Part shown: positions 8,902 through 18,097 of the stretch, piece by piece
How the letters are laid out: every line of letters starts with the position of its first letter
Position numbering within the stretch: position 1 is the stretch's first letter
NCBI RefSeq assembly: GCF_004340875.1
Contig: NZ_SLXQ01000017.1
Coordinates: 42,619 to 106,618 of the forward strand
Direction: 5' to 3'
DNA length: 64,000 nucleotides
Source: Tamaricihabitans halophyticus
GTDB taxonomy: Bacteria; Actinomycetota; Actinomycetes; Mycobacteriales; Pseudonocardiaceae
The notes under the pieces: generated by a model
What the model saw: only the letters and a program-made list of their open reading frames with translations
Database searches by the model: none
What the model was told of the DNA's origin: nothing
Program-made: the position numbers and the translations under genes

Positions 8902-10278
8902 CTAGCGCTGGGTCAAGGTACGGATCTGCGCGGCGGCCTCGTGCAACTTCGGCCGGATGTCCGCGCCGTGCGCCATCTGGTTGATCGCGACCTCGAGTAC
9001 GTCCTGGATCTGCGGCCAGTCGATCGTCATGGGTACCGTTCGGCCGTTGCGCAGTGCCGACTCCTGTAGCTTTGGCAGGTCGTGGTTGGCCGCGTTCACT
9101 TCGGGATCGAGCATGTTCTTCCGGTGCACCACCACGCTCGTCGCGGTGTCCCCTTCGGACTTGTCCAGCGCCACGTCCCGTTCGGTGTCCGGATGGGTGA
9201 GCCACTTCAGGTACTCCCACGCCGCACCCTGGTTGTCCGAAGTGTTCAGGATGCCCATCAGCCAGGTATAGCCGTAGGTCACCGTGGGTTTGCCTGGCCA
9301 ACCGGGCAACGAGGCGACGCCGATGTCCTCGGCCACTTTGGGCTGCACCTTGGCCGGGTCGGAGAAATCGTCCATCTGCCAAGCCCAGGTGAGTACCGAG
9401 TTGGTATGGCCCTGTTCGAAGGATTGCGTCGAATCGGTTTCCGTCCAGTTCGTCGAGGCCGCCGGGCTGTGCCCATCGCGAAGCAGCGCCAGGTACTGCT
9501 CGGTTGCCGCGATGCCTTCGGGCGAGGTGAAGGCGGGCTGACCATCGTCGTCGAGCACGTCCGCACCGTTGCTCCACAGCATGGACATCCAGGTGTAAAG
9601 GTTCTGCCCACCGTTTCGGCCGTACTGTCCGGCGAAAGCGTCCCTACCGCCAGCGCCGTCCAGTTTGTCCAGTTGTGCGGAGAACTCGTCCCAGGTCTTC
9701 GCCGGCTCGATGCCAAGCCGTTCGTACTCGCTCTCCCGGTAGAAGAGGTTGTACGAGAATCCCCGGAACGGGATGCCGTACACGGTTTCGGGGTCGCCCG
9801 CGCGGGCAGCCTGCTGGAACGGCGGCGAGAACTCCTCGAGTGACCGATCGGCTCGCCGCATCACCTCGTTCAGCGGTTGCAGGCCGATCTTGGCTGATGC
9901 CCCGTAGGCGTCCGGCCACACCACGAGGTCGTAGGTGCCACCGCCGATGGCCGTTTCCGCGACGATCTTCTGTAGATACGACTCGTAAGGGATATTGGCC
10001 CATTCCACGGTGATCCCGGTCTTCGCGGTGAACTCCCGATCGGTCTTGCGCTGTAACGCGGCGAACTGGGCGGTGGTTCTACAGCAGCTGAGCAGCCGGA
10101 TATGGGTACCGTCGTACGGCTTCTCGGTTAGCAGACCGAGCTCATCGGTGGGGCCGGTGGCTACCTCTTCGAGCAGGTCCTGTTCACTTGGCGCGGAAGC
10201 ACAGCCGCCGATCAGTAGCGCGAGCACGGCGCTCAACGCGGCCGCGAGCTTTCCGATGGTTCCCGAGGTTCGCCTCAT
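8902..10278 (-). CDS. Extracellular solute-binding lipoprotein of a carbohydrate ABC importer
   Basis: A 458-residue family 1 solute-binding protein. ATG 10278 gives a lipoprotein signal peptide MRRTSG... ending in the lipobox LIGGC. The body has the bacterial extracellular solute-binding pattern with VVWPDAYG, GIPFRGFSYNLFYR and SMLWSNGADVLDDDG. The start overlaps the upstream permease stop (ATGA), coupling the three importer genes. It should be tethered to the outer face of the membrane and deliver a sugar, polyol or related solute to the two permeases. Confidence 0.9.
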   Translation of the reverse strand: MRRTSGTIGKLAAALSAVLALLIGGCASAPSEQDLLEEVATGPTDELGLLTEKPYDGTHIRLLSCCRTTAQFAALQRKTDREFTAKTGITVEWANIPYESYLQKIVAETAIGGGTYDLVVWPDAYGASAKIGLQPLNEVMRRADRSLEEFSPPFQQAARAGDPETVYGIPFRGFSYNLFYRESEYERLGIEPAKTWDEFSAQLDKLDGAGGRDAFAGQYGRNGGQNLYTWMSMLWSNGADVLDDDGQPAFTSPEGIAATEQYLALLRDGHSPAASTNWTETDSTQSFEQGHTNSVLTWAWQMDDFSDPAKVQPKVAEDIGVASLPGWPGKPTVTYGYTWLMGILNTSDNQGAAWEYLKWLTHPDTERDVALDKSEGDTATSVVVHRKNMLDPEVNAANHDLPKLQESALRNGRTVPMTIDWPQIQDVLEVAINQMAHGADIRPKLHEAAAQIRTLTQR

Positions 10279-11171
10279 TTCACCGCTCCCATCGTCATTC
10301 CCTCCGCGAAGTGCTTGCGTACCAGCAGGGCGAGGATCAACATCGGCGCCATGACAAGCAGGCCCGCGGCTGCCATCTGTCCCCATGCGACACCCTCCGG
10401 CATGACCAGGGTCATCAGCGCGACCGGCAGCGTTTCCGCCTCGGTACGGGCGAGGAAGGTGGGGAACAGGAACTCGTTCCAGGACAGCAGGAACGAGAAG
10501 ACGGCGGCCACAAAGATTCCCGGCGCGGCAAGTGGCGTGATCACCCGCCAGAGCAGGTTCACCTGGGTGCAGCCGTCCAACCGCGCCGCTTCCTCGATCT
10601 CCAACGGCAGTCCGTCCACGAAGCCCTTGAGTAGCCAGGTGATGTACGGGACGACGAGCGAGAGGTTGACCACGACCAGCGCGAGATGTGTATCGATCAG
10701 CCCGAGACTGCGGAACAGGGTCAGGAACGGTAGCGCGATGGCGACACCGGGGATGAACTGGGTGGCCACGATGGCGAGCAACATGCCACGGTGTCCAGGG
10801 AAGCGGTACCGGGAGAAGGCATATGCCGCGAGCAGCGCGAGCGGGATCGACACGATGGTCGTGGCGACCGCGATCAGCACGCTGTTCACCAGCGCGCCCG
10901 TGAGGTCGCTGGCTCCGCCGAAGATCGCCAGGAAGTTGTCCAAAGTGGGCGTGAACAGGACAGCGGTACTGAACGCATCGCGTGCCGGTTTGAACGCGGT
11001 GAGTGCCATCCAGAAGATCGGGAACAGCACGAAGAAGAGAATCGCGAGCGTGGCCAGCACGCGCAGGAACGCGCGGCCGATCGCCCAGCCGCCACGCCGA
11101 CGCCGTTGGCGTCGAACCGGTGCCGCGATCGCCGCTGGGTGTTTCGCGAGTTTCGTAGCCGTGTCGGTCAT
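10275..11171 (-). CDS. Carbohydrate ABC importer permease, MalG type
   Basis: A 298-residue membrane protein with six predicted transmembrane segments. It carries the EAA loop EEAARLDGCTQVNLLWR that contacts the ATPase and has an Arg-rich cytoplasmic N-terminus. ATG 11171 overlaps the stop of the MalF-type gene; the reading frame extends upstream but that part is a shadow of MalF. No ATPase gene is present, so it probably shares a general MsiK-type ATPase encoded elsewhere, as is common in actinomycetes. Confidence 0.9.
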   Translation of the reverse strand: MTDTATKLAKHPAAIAAPVRRQRRRRGGWAIGRAFLRVLATLAILFFVLFPIFWMALTAFKPARDAFSTAVLFTPTLDNFLAIFGGASDLTGALVNSVLIAVATTIVSIPLALLAAYAFSRYRFPGHRGMLLAIVATQFIPGVAIALPFLTLFRSLGLIDTHLALVVVNLSLVVPYITWLLKGFVDGLPLEIEEAARLDGCTQVNLLWRVITPLAAPGIFVAAVFSFLLSWNEFLFPTFLARTEAETLPVALMTLVMPEGVAWGQMAAAGLLVMAPMLILALLVRKHFAEGMTMGAVK

Positions 11172-12085
11172 TTCGCCTCCTGCCTGGCCATCGCGATCAG
11201 ATAAAGGGCGGCGAGTACGCCAAGGACGAGCACGATCACCCAGGACACCGCGGACGCGTAGCCGATATCCAGGAAAGTGAAGCCCTGCGAGTAGGCGAAG
11301 AAGTTCAGGCTCTCGGTTGCCCTGCCGGGCCCGCCCCCGGTAGTGGTGACGACCTGGTCGAAGATCTTGACCGAGAACACCGCCTTGAGGAAAACCACGA
11401 TCAGCAACAGCGGGCGCAGTAACGGGAAAGTGACGCGCCAGAACTGCTGCCACGCATTCGCTCCGTCGATTCGTGCCGCCTCCCGAACTTCCGGTGAGAT
11501 CGAGTTCAGCCCACCGAGCAGCATCAGCGCGATCAACGGAGCCCAGCCCCACACCTCGGTCAGCGCGAGCACCATCAACGCCCAGAACGGGTCACCGAGC
11601 CAGTTGATGTTGTCGGCGAACGGGAGCACGGAGTCCAGCATCTTGTCGTAGACACCGGTGTCCGGATTGAGCATGAATCGCCAGGAGAAGCCCTTGAGCG
11701 CCGGAGCTACCGCGAACGGCAGGATCAGTAGTGCCTTGGTCAGTGCGCTGAGCCGCGTGCGGTTGTTCAGGATCAGCGCGATGCACAGGCCGAGCCCGAC
11801 GGAAAGCACGACGGAGATAACCGTGAAGTTCAGTGTTACCAGCGCGCTGTTGAAGAAGGTGTCATCCGTGAACACCCGCTGGTACTGGGCGAGGCCGACG
11901 AACTCGCCGGCCTCGCGAGTTTCGTTCAGCCGCCAGTGCCGGAAACTCGTGATGAGCGCGGAAACGAGCGGATAGACGGTAGTCAGCACGACCGCGAGGA
12001 GCGCGGGGGCCAGGTGCAGGTACGGGACGGAGTGCTTGCGCAGCGGGGAACGTGAGCGTGGCCGCTGGACGGTGGTTGCCGCCAT
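11168..12085 (-). CDS. Carbohydrate ABC importer permease, MalF type
   Basis: A 305-residue permease with about six transmembrane segments, starting YLHLAPALLAVVLTTVYPLV and carrying the EAA loop REAARIDGANAWQQFWRV. It is the first gene of the importer operon (MalF-type, MalG-type, solute-binding protein, SnoaL-like). The ATG at 12085 is followed upstream by a 227-bp region with LacI-like sites. It lacks the extra N-terminal helices of enteric MalF, as usual for actinobacterial members. Confidence 0.9.
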   Translation of the reverse strand: MAATTVQRPRSRSPLRKHSVPYLHLAPALLAVVLTTVYPLVSALITSFRHWRLNETREAGEFVGLAQYQRVFTDDTFFNSALVTLNFTVISVVLSVGLGLCIALILNNRTRLSALTKALLILPFAVAPALKGFSWRFMLNPDTGVYDKMLDSVLPFADNINWLGDPFWALMVLALTEVWGWAPLIALMLLGGLNSISPEVREAARIDGANAWQQFWRVTFPLLRPLLLIVVFLKAVFSVKIFDQVVTTTGGGPGRATESLNFFAYSQGFTFLDIGYASAVSWVIVLVLGVLAALYLIAMARQEAK

Positions 12086-12143
12086 CGGGGGGTCGACCTC
12101 CTCTGCCGGATGAACGGCGGAGCACGGGAATTCCGGGCAGTGT

Positions 12144-12155
12144 ATGCGTATTCAC
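12144..12155. promoter_or_regulatory. Candidate LacI-type operator before the importer operon
   Basis: ATGCGTATTCAC lies about 60 bp upstream of the MalF-type ATG. Its complement extended by three bases matches the site in front of the bicupin gene at 11 of 15 positions. A looser copy with GCGTATG is at 12291-12296. Confidence 0.5.
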
Positions 12156-12312
12156 AACTTTGAAGCAATGGTGGATTCGGCTGGTTGTGATAGTTGTGTT
12201 CCGCCCGGAAAAGGAGTTGTCCACCTGCGGTTATGCTGCGAAAGCAGCCCGTGACGGTCGCTGGGAAGCGGGCGACGGGATGATGTATTGCGTATGTATC
12301 AGCTTGGTTGCA

Positions 12313-13314
12313 TTAGCCGTCGAGCGGTGTCGCGTGGGTCTGCCGCTCGATGAATCGGGGCGAGAGCACGATGCGTCGCGGCTCGCCGGTGTACGTCCCG
12401 GAGACCCGTTCCACCACCAGCCTGGCCGCGGTACGCGCCATTTCGTGCAGATCATGGCGGACGGTGCTCAGCTCGAAGCTCGTCCACGCGGCCATCGGGA
12501 TATCGTCGAAGCCGATGACCGTGAGCTCGGCTGGTACCTGGACGCCAAGTCGTCGCGCGGCGTCCAGTACGCCAATGGCGACCACGTCATTGCCGCAGAA
12601 CAGTGCGGTTGGCGCGGGGTCGGCGGCAAGTAGCTCGGGTAGTGCGGTCCTACCGGTCTCGAACTCGAACGGGCCGTGCTTGGTGTGCGCCGGCCGCAGC
12701 GCGATACCCGCGTCCGCGAGCGCCTGGCGGAACCCGAGTTCGCGATCCCTGCCGGTGCTGGTGTTGTCCGGGCCGAAGATTCCGCCGATATGCCGGTGTC
12801 CGCTGGCCACGAGCTGGTTGGCCACCTGCTCGCCGCCGAGCCGGTTGTCCACCACGACGGCATCGGCCGGTGTGGTGCCCTCCCGGTTCAGGTAGACGAA
12901 CGGCAGCTCGCGGCGCTGCAGCTCGGCGGGCAGCGCCGAATCGAGGGTGGAGGTGGCCAGCACCAGGCCGTCGATGGAGTGATCGGTCAGTCGTTCGGCG
13001 GCACCCATGGCCTCGGAGCGCTCGGTGAACAGCATCATCCGGTAGCCGTGTGCTTCGAGTTCGTCGTGCAACGGGCCGACCAGATGCGGGTAGAACGGGT
13101 TCGTCAGATCGCTGACCAGTACGCCGATTCGATGGCTGCTGCGCGTGGACAGGCTGCGACCGGCCTCGCTCGGTACGTAGTTGAGCGCCTCGGCCGCCTG
13201 TCGAACCCTGCGCACGGTCTCGTCGGATACCCGGGGGTCGCCACGGAGCGCACGGGAAACCGTCGGCTGTGAAACGCCGGCGAGCCGTGCCACGTCGCGG
13301 CTGGTTATCCCCAC
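12313..13314 (-). CDS. LacI-family transcriptional regulator
   Basis: A 333-residue LacI/GalR repressor. The N-terminal HTH and hinge are ITSRDVARLAGVSQPTVSRAL followed by ALNYVPSEAGRSL; the periplasmic-binding-like effector core follows (RIGVLVSDLTNPFY, then VIGFDDIPMA). GTG 13314 is preferred because GGGAGG precedes it; an ATG at 13347 is the alternative. It sits between the importer operon and the bicupin-aldolase operon, with related palindromic sites on both sides. It probably represses both until a pathway sugar or derivative is bound. Confidence 0.9.
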   Translation of the reverse strand: MGITSRDVARLAGVSQPTVSRALRGDPRVSDETVRRVRQAAEALNYVPSEAGRSLSTRSSHRIGVLVSDLTNPFYPHLVGPLHDELEAHGYRMMLFTERSEAMGAAERLTDHSIDGLVLATSTLDSALPAELQRRELPFVYLNREGTTPADAVVVDNRLGGEQVANQLVASGHRHIGGIFGPDNTSTGRDRELGFRQALADAGIALRPAHTKHGPFEFETGRTALPELLAADPAPTALFCGNDVVAIGVLDAARRLGVQVPAELTVIGFDDIPMAAWTSFELSTVRHDLHEMARTAARLVVERVSGTYTGEPRRIVLSPRFIERQTHATPLDG

Positions 13315-13389
13315 GGTTCCTCCCAGTAGTTGCGCCGGATGAAGCATACGTCCTCGTACCGAAGTTGGATTCAGATGCCCAGGCAGGGG

Positions 13390-13434
13390 TTGACAAGCCT
13401 CGGTGCCACGGCGATAACGTGCATACGTATGAAC
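13390..13434 (+). promoter_or_regulatory. Promoter and LacI-type operator of the bicupin-aldolase operon
   Basis: TTGACA (13390-13395), a 17-bp spacer and GATAAC (13413-13418) form a promoter. A perfect palindrome CATACGTATG (13422-13431) lies at the expected transcription start, as in LacI-repressed promoters. A further GCATACGT copy at 13344-13351 could serve the lacI gene. AAGGAGG then precedes the bicupin ATG. Confidence 0.65.
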
Positions 13435-13451
13435 AAGGAGGGATCCAGCTA

Positions 13452-14591
13452 ATGAGTGATCGCGTGACGGTGACCGAGGCCGAGGCGGCCAGGCGCACCA
13501 TCCGCCGCACCGACTTCGTCTCCTGCAACCAGGCGTTCATCGACTGCCGTACGCCAGGGTCGGATCGCAAGGAGAACTACGCGATGGTCGGCCCCGGTGT
13601 CACCCAGAGCGCCGATCAGGTGGTGAACCTGCGCGAACCGCATGGCTACAACATCGGCGCCGCCGCGATGCCGAACGGGATCACCAACAACCTGCACCTG
13701 CATTACACCGCGGAGGTGTTCTACTGCTTCCGAGGCGAGTTCCTGCTGCGTTGGGGCGCGGACGGCAAGGAAGGCGAACTCGTGCTACGCGAGGGCGATA
13801 TCGCCTCGATGCCGACCTGGATCTTCCGTGGGTTCACCAATATCGGCCCTGACGACGGTTGGTTGTTCACCACGCTGGGGCACGACGACACCGGTGGCAT
13901 CATCTGGGGCCCGTCTGTGCTGCGCGAGGCGGAGGGACATGGCCTGTTCCTCACCGCCGAAGGGCAGCTCATCGACACGGTAGCCGGTGACGAGCCGCCG
14001 GCCGACGTCGAACTGGTCCGGCCGATCAGTGATGCGCAGATCGCCGGACTGCGCTCGTACAGTGTGGCGCAGATGCGTCGGCGAATCGCCGCCACCAGCG
14101 ATCTCGAATACTCGGCGACCCCGTTTCTGGACAGCACTCTCCCCGGCGGCGGTGCACAGCTGGCGCTGGTGATCGGGTACGGCATGACCGAGGACATGCA
14201 TCAGGAACCGAGGGTGTTCAACCCGCACGGGCATAACGTCGCGTGGCTGCGTGCCGAACCGGAGCAAGGCATGTTGCCGCACCGGCACGCCGAGACCCAG
14301 GTGTTACTCGTGAAGGACGGAACCTGGGAGGTCACGCTCAACCTGCATGACGAGGTGACAGTCCAACTTGGACCGTGGGACATGCTCTCGGTGCCGCGCG
14401 GAGCCTGGCGCTCGCTGCGAAACGTTGGTCCGGAAACGGCGACGATGCTGGTGATCAACGGTGGTGATGGCCGGGTGCGACTGGAATGGGATGACGAGGT
14501 CGTGAAGGCTGCCGCGGACGCGGGCGTCGCGACCGACCACAACGGCTATATCGCGCCGTACGCGCTTGTCCCGCGAACGCTCGATCGATGA
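13452..14591 (+). CDS. Bicupin-domain protein
   Basis: A 379-residue protein with two cupin barrels. The first (about residues 70-130) has the HLHYTAE metal motif; the second (about 270-340) has HRHAET. Both keep the two His and Glu ligands of cupin motif 1, but the His expected in motif 2 is absent in each. ATG 13452 follows AAGGAGG; the frame is open upstream across the promoter but is not coding there. It heads a five-gene coupled operon. It may be a metal-dependent isomerase or dioxygenase; the family does not decide. Confidence 0.8.
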   Translation: MSDRVTVTEAEAARRTIRRTDFVSCNQAFIDCRTPGSDRKENYAMVGPGVTQSADQVVNLREPHGYNIGAAAMPNGITNNLHLHYTAEVFYCFRGEFLLRWGADGKEGELVLREGDIASMPTWIFRGFTNIGPDDGWLFTTLGHDDTGGIIWGPSVLREAEGHGLFLTAEGQLIDTVAGDEPPADVELVRPISDAQIAGLRSYSVAQMRRRIAATSDLEYSATPFLDSTLPGGGAQLALVIGYGMTEDMHQEPRVFNPHGHNVAWLRAEPEQGMLPHRHAETQVLLVKDGTWEVTLNLHDEVTVQLGPWDMLSVPRGAWRSLRNVGPETATMLVINGGDGRVRLEWDDEVVKAAADAGVATDHNGYIAPYALVPRTLDR

Positions 14592-15289
14592 CCGCGCCCG
14601 CGCTCGTACTGGCGCCAGGAATGCTCTGCGACGCCAACCTATGGGACGATCTGCGCGGCTCGCTCGACTCGCGCATGGTGGACGTTGAGCTGACCGCCTC
14701 GAGTATCGGCGGGATGGCGCGACAGATACTTGCGGCCACCACGGAACCTTTCGTGCTCGCCGGCTTGAGTCTCGGCGCGATCGTCGGTTTCGAGGTGCTG
14801 CGGTTGGCGCCGGAGCGCGTTCTCGGCTTCTGCGCGATGTCCACCAACGCGGGTGCTCCGCGAGCGCAGCAGCTCGACCAGTGGACGGCGCTCGATCGAC
14901 AGGTGGCGGAGGGCGGTTTCGCCGATGCGATCGAATCCATCCTGCCGACCATGTACGCCGTACCCGAACCCTCGGCGGGACACGCGGACCGGTTTCGTGC
15001 CATGGCACGGCGAGTCGGTCCGGACGTGTTCCGTGCTCAGTTAGCCGCGCAGGCTACCAGGGACGACGCGTTGCCGAGCCTGCGTTCGGTCCGGGCACCG
15101 ACGCTGGTGCTCAGCGGCGGCGCCGATGTGTTGTGTCCGAAGGATTTCCATACCGCGATCGCCTCCGCGATCCCCGGCGCGGAGTTGCGCACCCTGCCGG
15201 GCGCTGGCCACCTGCTGCCCATCGAGCGACCGGCAGAGGTGGCCGCGCTACTTGGTGACTGGCTACACCGACACGTGAGGAGTCTTTGA
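14588..15289 (+). CDS. Alpha/beta-fold hydrolase
   Basis: A 233-residue alpha/beta hydrolase with the nucleophile elbow GLSLG, acid residue in GGADVLC and catalytic His in GAGHLLP. It resembles the 3-oxoadipate enol-lactonase/esterase group. ATG 14588 overlaps the bicupin stop (ATGA) and its own stop overlaps the next start (TGATG), so it is translationally coupled on both sides. It probably opens a lactone or cleaves an ester intermediate of the pathway. Confidence 0.87.
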   Translation: MTAPALVLAPGMLCDANLWDDLRGSLDSRMVDVELTASSIGGMARQILAATTEPFVLAGLSLGAIVGFEVLRLAPERVLGFCAMSTNAGAPRAQQLDQWTALDRQVAEGGFADAIESILPTMYAVPEPSAGHADRFRAMARRVGPDVFRAQLAAQATRDDALPSLRSVRAPTLVLSGGADVLCPKDFHTAIASAIPGAELRTLPGAGHLLPIERPAEVAALLGDWLHRHVRSL

Positions 15290-16605
15290 TGCCGGAGTAC
15301 TTGAAGCGACCCAGCTCCATCCAGCAGGGACAGGTCGACCACGCCGAGGTGCGCGAACGGGTAACCGAGATCATTGCCGAGGTACGCGAGCGAGGCGATG
15401 CGGCGGTACGGGAATACTCGACGAAGTTCGACTCGTGGTCGCCCGATTCGTTCCGGCTTTCGGCCGAGGAGGTGCGCCGGATCGTCGCCGACGTGCCGGA
15501 GCAAGTGCTTACGGATATTCGCTTCGTGCAGGACCAGGTGCGCGGATTCGCCGAACACCAGCGCGCTTCGATGCGCGATATCGAGGTGGAAACCCTTCCC
15601 GGTGTGCGGCTGGGGCAACGGCATATTCCGGTTTCGGCGGTGGGCGCCTATGTGCCAGGTGGTAGATACCCGCTTACCGCGTCCGCGCATATGACGATCG
15701 TGACGGCGAAAGTCGCTGGAGTGTCCAGGGTTGTCGCGTGTACCCCGCCGATCCGTGGCGAGGTGCCTTCGGCGACCATCGCCGCGATGCACCTGGCTGG
15801 CGCCGACGAGATCTACCTGCTTGGCGGTGTACAGGCGATGGCCGCGCTGGCTGTTGGTACCGAGACGATGTCCAGTGTGGATATGATCGCCGGCCCGGGG
15901 AACGCCTATGTGGCGGAGGCCAAGCGTCAACTCTTCGGTGAGGTGGGGATCGACCTGTTCGCCGGTCCTACCGAGATCCTGATCGTCGCTGACCATACGG
16001 CGGATCCGTTCGTAGTGGCGGTGGACCTGCTTTCGCAGGCCGAACACGGGCCCGACTCGCCGGCCGTGCTTGTCGCCACTTCGGCCGAGCTTGGTCGTGC
16101 GGTGCACGAGCATGTGGAGCGGTTGCTTCCCGGTATGCCGACCAATGATTTCGCCGGCCCGGCATGGCGCGACTACGGCGAGATCGTCGTGGTGGACTCG
16201 CTTGCCGAGGCGTTCACCGTGGCCGACGATTATGCCAGCGAGCACGTGCAGATCCTCACCGAGAATCCCCGGCAGGCGCTGGACAAGATGACCCAATACG
16301 GCGCGCTGTTCCTCGGCGAGGGGACCTGCGTGTCCTATGGCGACAAGGTAATCGGCACCAATCACGTGTTGCCGACAAAGGGTGCTGCCAGGTATACGGG
16401 CGGGCTCTGGGTTGGCAAGTACCTGAAGACGGTGACCTATCAGGAAGTGACCGATCAGGAGGCGAGCGCGCGACTCGGCGAGATCTGCGGGCGCGCGTCC
16501 AGGGTCGAGCTGTTCGAGGGGCACGCTCGCTCGGGGGACGTGCGGGCGGCCAAGTACGGTGCCGCCGAACTGGACTGGGCGCCAGAAACGGGCGCGCGCG
16601 GATGA
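15289..16605 (+). CDS. Second histidinol dehydrogenase-family dehydrogenase
   Basis: A 438-residue HisD-family protein with GPGNAYVAEAKRQLFG, QAEHGPDS, EHVQI, YGDKVIGTNHVLPT and a late EGHARSGD. All zinc ligands and the catalytic Glu-His are retained. GAGGAG precedes the ATG at 15289; an adjacent TTG (15286) is possible. It is clearly related to the HisD-like protein at 5575-6909 and is embedded in an SDR/aldolase operon. An NAD-linked four-electron oxidation of a primary alcohol to an acid is the likely chemistry, as in HpsN. Confidence 0.87.
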   Translation: MPEYLKRPSSIQQGQVDHAEVRERVTEIIAEVRERGDAAVREYSTKFDSWSPDSFRLSAEEVRRIVADVPEQVLTDIRFVQDQVRGFAEHQRASMRDIEVETLPGVRLGQRHIPVSAVGAYVPGGRYPLTASAHMTIVTAKVAGVSRVVACTPPIRGEVPSATIAAMHLAGADEIYLLGGVQAMAALAVGTETMSSVDMIAGPGNAYVAEAKRQLFGEVGIDLFAGPTEILIVADHTADPFVVAVDLLSQAEHGPDSPAVLVATSAELGRAVHEHVERLLPGMPTNDFAGPAWRDYGEIVVVDSLAEAFTVADDYASEHVQILTENPRQALDKMTQYGALFLGEGTCVSYGDKVIGTNHVLPTKGAARYTGGLWVGKYLKTVTYQEVTDQEASARLGEICGRASRVELFEGHARSGDVRAAKYGAAELDWAPETGARG

Positions 16606-17366
16606 GCGCGGTACTCGCCGGCCGTACGGCATTGGTCACCGGTGGCGGAAACGGTTTGGGCCGGGCCATGTGTGCCGCACTTGCCGAGGCGGGGGTACGG
16701 GTTCTCGCCGCAGGGCGCACCCAGTCCACGGTGGACGAAACCGTGCGCGGTCTCGCCAAGCCTGGTCGCGCGGTCGTGGTGGATGTGGCCGATCCGGGAT
16801 CGGTGACCGCGATGGCCGAGCAGCTGGCCGACGAAGAAGTGTCCATCGTCGTCAACAACGCTGGTGTTCCTGGCCCGGTCAAGGAACTCACCGAGATCGA
16901 ACCCGCGGAGTGGGACGAGGTCTTCGCGGTGAATGTACGTGGTGCTTATCTGGTGTGCCGGGCGATGTTGCCCGGCATGCTCGAGCGGGGCACCGGCGAC
17001 ATCGTCAATCTGGCCTCGGTGAGCGGGAAACGCCCATTGGCGCGGCGCACACCGTACTGCGCGGCGAAGATGGCCGTACTCGGACTGACCACGACGCTCG
17101 CCGCCGAGGTGGGACCACGTGGCGTGAACGTCAATTCGCTTTCGCCTGGCCCCGTTGCCGGGCCGCGGATGGAGCGCAATTTTCGGTTGGAAGCCGAGCG
17201 TACCGGCACCAGTTATGCCGAGGCGGAGGCAGCGTTCGTATCCAGGGCCGCGCTTGGCCGGATGGTCACCGAGCACGAGGTGGCCAGCGCCTTACTCGGC
17301 ATGCTGTCGATGCCTGGGCTGTGCGCGGCGGATATCGATCTGTCCGCGGGGATGGTCGCCAGATGA
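16602..17366 (+). CDS. SDR-family oxidoreductase
   Basis: A 254-residue classical SDR with TGGGNGLG, VNNAGVPG, a catalytic Ser in LASVSG and the YCAAK Tyr-Lys pair. ATG 16602 overlaps the HisD-like stop (ATGA) and its own stop overlaps the aldolase start. Probably interconverts a hydroxyl and a ketone upstream of the aldolase step. The frame is open into the upstream gene, but the overlap spacing fixes this start. Confidence 0.9.
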   Translation: MSAVLAGRTALVTGGGNGLGRAMCAALAEAGVRVLAAGRTQSTVDETVRGLAKPGRAVVVDVADPGSVTAMAEQLADEEVSIVVNNAGVPGPVKELTEIEPAEWDEVFAVNVRGAYLVCRAMLPGMLERGTGDIVNLASVSGKRPLARRTPYCAAKMAVLGLTTTLAAEVGPRGVNVNSLSPGPVAGPRMERNFRLEAERTGTSYAEAEAAFVSRAALGRMVTEHEVASALLGMLSMPGLCAADIDLSAGMVAR

Positions 17367-18097
17367 GTATCAAGCAGCGGCTGCGGGCAGGGGAGCGGTT
17401 GCGCGGTGGGCTGCTGCGTATCCCCGCGGATTTCCTGGTCGAGCTGGCCGGCGTGGCCGGGTTGGATTTCGTACTCATCGATTGCGAGCACGGCCCGGCC
17501 GACCTGATCACCGTGCAGCAGCACATCGTGGCGGCCCAGGCGCATGGCCTTGGCGTGCTGGTGCGGGTAGGCAGGGCTGAACCGGACTTCGTGTTGCGGG
17601 TGCTGGATATCGGCGCCGAAGGCATCGTTGTGCCGCATGTCGATACACCAGAGGACGCGCGGCGTGCGGTGCGCGCGGCGCATTATCCACCGCGCGGGGA
17701 CCGAGGGTTTGCCACCTACTCCCGTGCGGGTTCGTTCGGTGCGGTCAGTATCGCGGCGCACCTGGCTAACGCGGCCGACACCACGCTGGTGGTTCCGATG
17801 CTGGAGACCGCGGGGGCCTGCGCGGCCGCGGCCGATATTGCTGCGGTGGACGGGGTGGACGCGCTGCTCGTCGGGCCGGCCGATCTGTCGGTATCGATGG
17901 GTTACTCGGAGGGACCAGCGGAACCGGCGGTCCAAGCGATGCTGGACAAGGTGGTGGCAGCCGCGGAAGTGGCTGGCCGGCCGATGTTTCACATCGTAGG
18001 TACGGCCGAGCAAGCGCGCAGCCTCCCGGCAGGTGCGGTGGTCTTCAACCTTGCGCACGTGTTGCTCGGGACTTTCCGGAGCCTTGCCGATTCCTGA
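17363..18097 (+). CDS. HpcH/HpaI-family class II aldolase
   Basis: A 244-residue HpcH/HpaI aldolase with DFVLIDCEHGP (catalytic His), PMLETAGA (metal Glu) and LLVGPADLSVSMG (metal Asp region). Relatives cleave 2-keto-3-deoxy or 2-keto-4-hydroxy acids to pyruvate and an aldehyde in a TIM barrel using a divalent metal. It is the last gene of the five-gene operon, so it is the natural carbon-carbon cleavage step of this pathway. The ATG overlaps the SDR stop. Confidence 0.9.
   Translation: MSIKQRLRAGERLRGGLLRIPADFLVELAGVAGLDFVLIDCEHGPADLITVQQHIVAAQAHGLGVLVRVGRAEPDFVLRVLDIGAEGIVVPHVDTPEDARRAVRAAHYPPRGDRGFATYSRAGSFGAVSIAAHLANAADTTLVVPMLETAGACAAAADIAAVDGVDALLVGPADLSVSMGYSEGPAEPAVQAMLDKVVAAAEVAGRPMFHIVGTAEQARSLPAGAVVFNLAHVLLGTFRSLADS

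Noticed and set aside
15037..16632. 531-codon minus-strand frame opposite the second HisD-like gene
   Set aside because: It is the antisense of a protein with complete HisD signature motifs.
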